6,031 bases of DNA, taken from NCBI GenBank assembly GCA_910585095.1, contig CAJUBU010000032.1:1-6031 (forward strand), read 5' to 3'. This document shows positions 4,684-6,031 of this stretch, one piece after another. The first letter of the stretch is position 1, and each line of letters opens with the position of its first letter. This DNA is from an uncultured Lachnospira sp. Its GTDB lineage: Bacteria > Bacillota > Clostridia > Lachnospirales > Lachnospiraceae. The notes under the pieces are model-generated. The model was not told where the DNA came from, did not search any database, and worked only from the letters and a program-made list of their open reading frames with translations. The translations under genes were made by a program, and so were the position numbers.

Positions 4684-5358
4684 ATGAAATATAAAATTTT
4701 AATTGTAGATGATGAAGAAATGATGACAGAACTTCTTTCTGATTATTTGAGTGATGAAGGGTATGAAACTTATATAGCAAACAGTGCTGCTCAAGCATTA
4801 AAGTTATTGCCTAAAAGTCCAGACATTATCATACTGGATATTAATATGCCAAATATGGATGGATTGGAATTGTGCAAAAATATACGCGCTCATATTTTTT
4901 GTCCGATTCTTTTTGTAACAGCAAGGATTACAGAACAAGATAAAATAAATGGATTGCAGTATGGCGGAGATGATTATATTACAAAGCCATTTAGTTTAAA
5001 AGAGCTTTCTGCAAGAATTGCCGCCCATTTGAGGAGAGATGAGCGAAGCCATAGGCAAGTAGCTGTTTTGACTTCTGGAGAATTACTTGTCAATCTCTCA
5101 CAACGCTGCATTTTTTATAGGGATAAAGAAATTGAGATGTCAAAAAAGGAGTTTGATATTATTGAATTTCTTTTGACAAATGCAGGACAAGTTTTTGATA
5201 GAGAGCGTATTTATGAACGAATTTGGGGATATGATGCAGAAGGCAGTGCAGATGTTATCAAAGAGCATATCCGAAAAATTCGTGTGAAGCTTTATGAGGC
5301 AACAGGACAAAATTATATAGAAACAGTTTGGGGTGTGGGATATAAATGGAATCGTTAA
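4684..5358 (+). CDS. OmpR/PhoB-family response regulator
   Basis: A complete 224-residue protein. The receiver domain (residues 4-117) has the acid pair Asp9-Asp10 in ILIVDDEE, the phospho-acceptor Asp52 in IIILDINMPNMDG, Thr79 in LFVTAR and Lys101 in YITKPF, so every catalytic residue is present. A DNA-binding winged helix (about 130-222) follows. It includes LTSGELLVN, the SKKEFDIIEFLL transactivation segment, the recognition helix DVIKEHIRKIRVKL (190-203) and the wing YIETVWGVGYKW. It is phosphorylated by the kinase encoded next to it, whose start codon lies inside this gene's last five codons. Regulated genes are not visible; in Clostridia such pairs often sit beside ABC transporters, which could lie past the window end. 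The stimulus is unknown. Confidence 0.93.
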   Translation: MKYKILIVDDEEMMTELLSDYLSDEGYETYIANSAAQALKLLPKSPDIIILDINMPNMDGLELCKNIRAHIFCPILFVTARITEQDKINGLQYGGDDYITKPFSLKELSARIAAHLRRDERSHRQVAVLTSGELLVNLSQRCIFYRDKEIEMSKKEFDIIEFLLTNAGQVFDRERIYERIWGYDAEGSADVIKEHIRKIRVKLYEATGQNYIETVWGVGYKWNR

Positions 5359-6031
5359 AAAATAAATGGAATAATTTACCCTTGCGGCGTTTTTTTGTTT
5401 TAACGGTATTTTTTTCTATGGGTATAGTTGTTTTGTTATCAGCGTTTATCGTTAGTTTTTGCATATCGTTTCGTTATTGGCTTTTGCCAGATTCCAATGC
5501 AGTATATTTGACCATAGAAAAAACATTAGCCGATGGCACTGTCACAACGCAAACGTCTCTTTTACAATATGGAAAGGATTTGAAACAATTGCCAGTTCTT
5601 ATTAATGAAGAAAATGGCACTTTTGTTTATGAAGATATTTCAGAAGCAAAATACTCCGTACAAAAAATTGAAAAAAGTTTTGATAAACTTTCTCCAAAGC
5701 GGAAATTTGCCTATCAAATTTGTGGAGTATTGATGATAGTAGCGCCAGCAATATTGGCTTTTGTGGGAATTATTTTATGTGGACTGTATTTTTATCGAAA
5801 AAAGCTGAAGCAACCGTTAGAATTGTTATCTTGTGCTACGATTCAAATTGCTAGACAAAATCTTGATTTTGAGCTTATTTATAACTGTGATGATGAAATG
5901 GGGGCATTGTGTGATTCTTTTGAAAAAATGCGGAATGCTCTTTATGAAAATAATAAAATGATGTGGGAAATGCTTGAAGAACGACAGATTATGCAAGCTT
6001 CAGTAGCACATGACTTGCGCAATCCTATTGC
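5346..6031 (+). CDS. Sensor histidine kinase, N-terminal part (cut by window end)
   Basis: The ATG at 5346 opens a frame with no stop to the window end, 228 residues visible. It overlaps the regulator gene by 13 bp, the usual coupled arrangement. A basic start (LKNKWNNLPLRR) leads into the first membrane helix (16-40). An extracytoplasmic loop of about 80 residues follows, then a second helix (124-148, CGVLMIVAPAILAFVGIILCG). RKKLKQPLELL starts a HAMP linker (150-203) ending in the typical DDEMGALCDSFEKMR. The H-box begins at 218, ASVAHDLRNPI, with His222 as the phosphorylated residue and Asn226 at the phosphatase-motif position. The ATP-binding domain lies outside the window. The sensor loop shows no recognisable ligand fold. 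GGTGTGGGA just upstream is a weak ribosome site, so translation probably relies on coupling. Confidence 0.9.
   Translation, partial: MESLKNKWNNLPLRRFFVLTVFFSMGIVVLLSAFIVSFCISFRYWLLPDSNAVYLTIEKTLADGTVTTQTSLLQYGKDLKQLPVLINEENGTFVYEDISEAKYSVQKIEKSFDKLSPKRKFAYQICGVLMIVAPAILAFVGIILCGLYFYRKKLKQPLELLSCATIQIARQNLDFELIYNCDDEMGALCDSFEKMRNALYENNKMMWEMLEERQIMQASVAHDLRNPI

Noticed and set aside
4496..4798. 100-codon minus-strand frame across the oxidoreductase/regulator junction
   Set aside because: Overlaps two real genes and their promoter region; low-complexity composition.
5258..5464. 68-codon minus-strand frame over the regulator/kinase junction
   Set aside because: Antisense shadow; the plus-strand kinase frame is strongly supported by membrane helices, HAMP and H-box.

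Overview
The window is AT-rich throughout, with Gram-positive style GGAGG ribosome sites, a TetR and OmpR-type regulator set, and integrase and flavodoxin families typical of gut Clostridia. A low-GC Firmicute, probably Lachnospiraceae or a relative, is the best guess; no marker gene fixes the genus. No rRNA or tRNA gene was seen.

Left part, 1 to about 1900: debris of a mobile element. It starts with the last 15 codons of an unidentified gene. An intact small HTH protein of the phage/ICE excisionase type follows (345-584). A non-coding stretch of about 370 bp comes next, holding a perfect TATAAT, a foldable segment, and a long imperfect palindrome plus three CCTACAC repeats. These repeats lie just past the 3' end of a tyrosine-recombinase remnant on the minus strand (958-1290). 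The remnant keeps the HDGR box and the Tyr nucleophile, but has lost its N-terminal part and carries an in-frame TGA near the end. A second broken gene of unknown function follows on the plus strand (1476-1819), preceded by a tiny ORF with a strong ribosome site.

Middle, 1939-2668: one intact gene for a PH/GRAM-like protein with a C-terminal four-cysteine zinc ribbon, closed downstream by a clear intrinsic terminator.

Right part, 2739-6031: ordinary-looking chromosomal regulatory and redox genes. A TetR-family repressor has a near-ideal promoter (TTGACG-17-TATAAT) flanked by two related operator-like dyads, which suggests autoregulation. It is followed, probably in the same transcript, by two flavodoxin-fold proteins whose genes overlap by ATGA. 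The first has a four-cysteine motif but no standard FMN phosphate loop; the second has the loop but not the cysteine motif. They may form a redox pair controlled by the TetR. An OmpR-type response regulator and its histidine kinase (overlapping by 13 bp, kinase cut by the window edge) complete the window; their target genes probably lie beyond it.

No complete known defence system or CRISPR array is visible. The least explained items are the PH/zinc-ribbon protein with its broken neighbour, the structured 715-927 segment, and the complementary flavodoxin pair.
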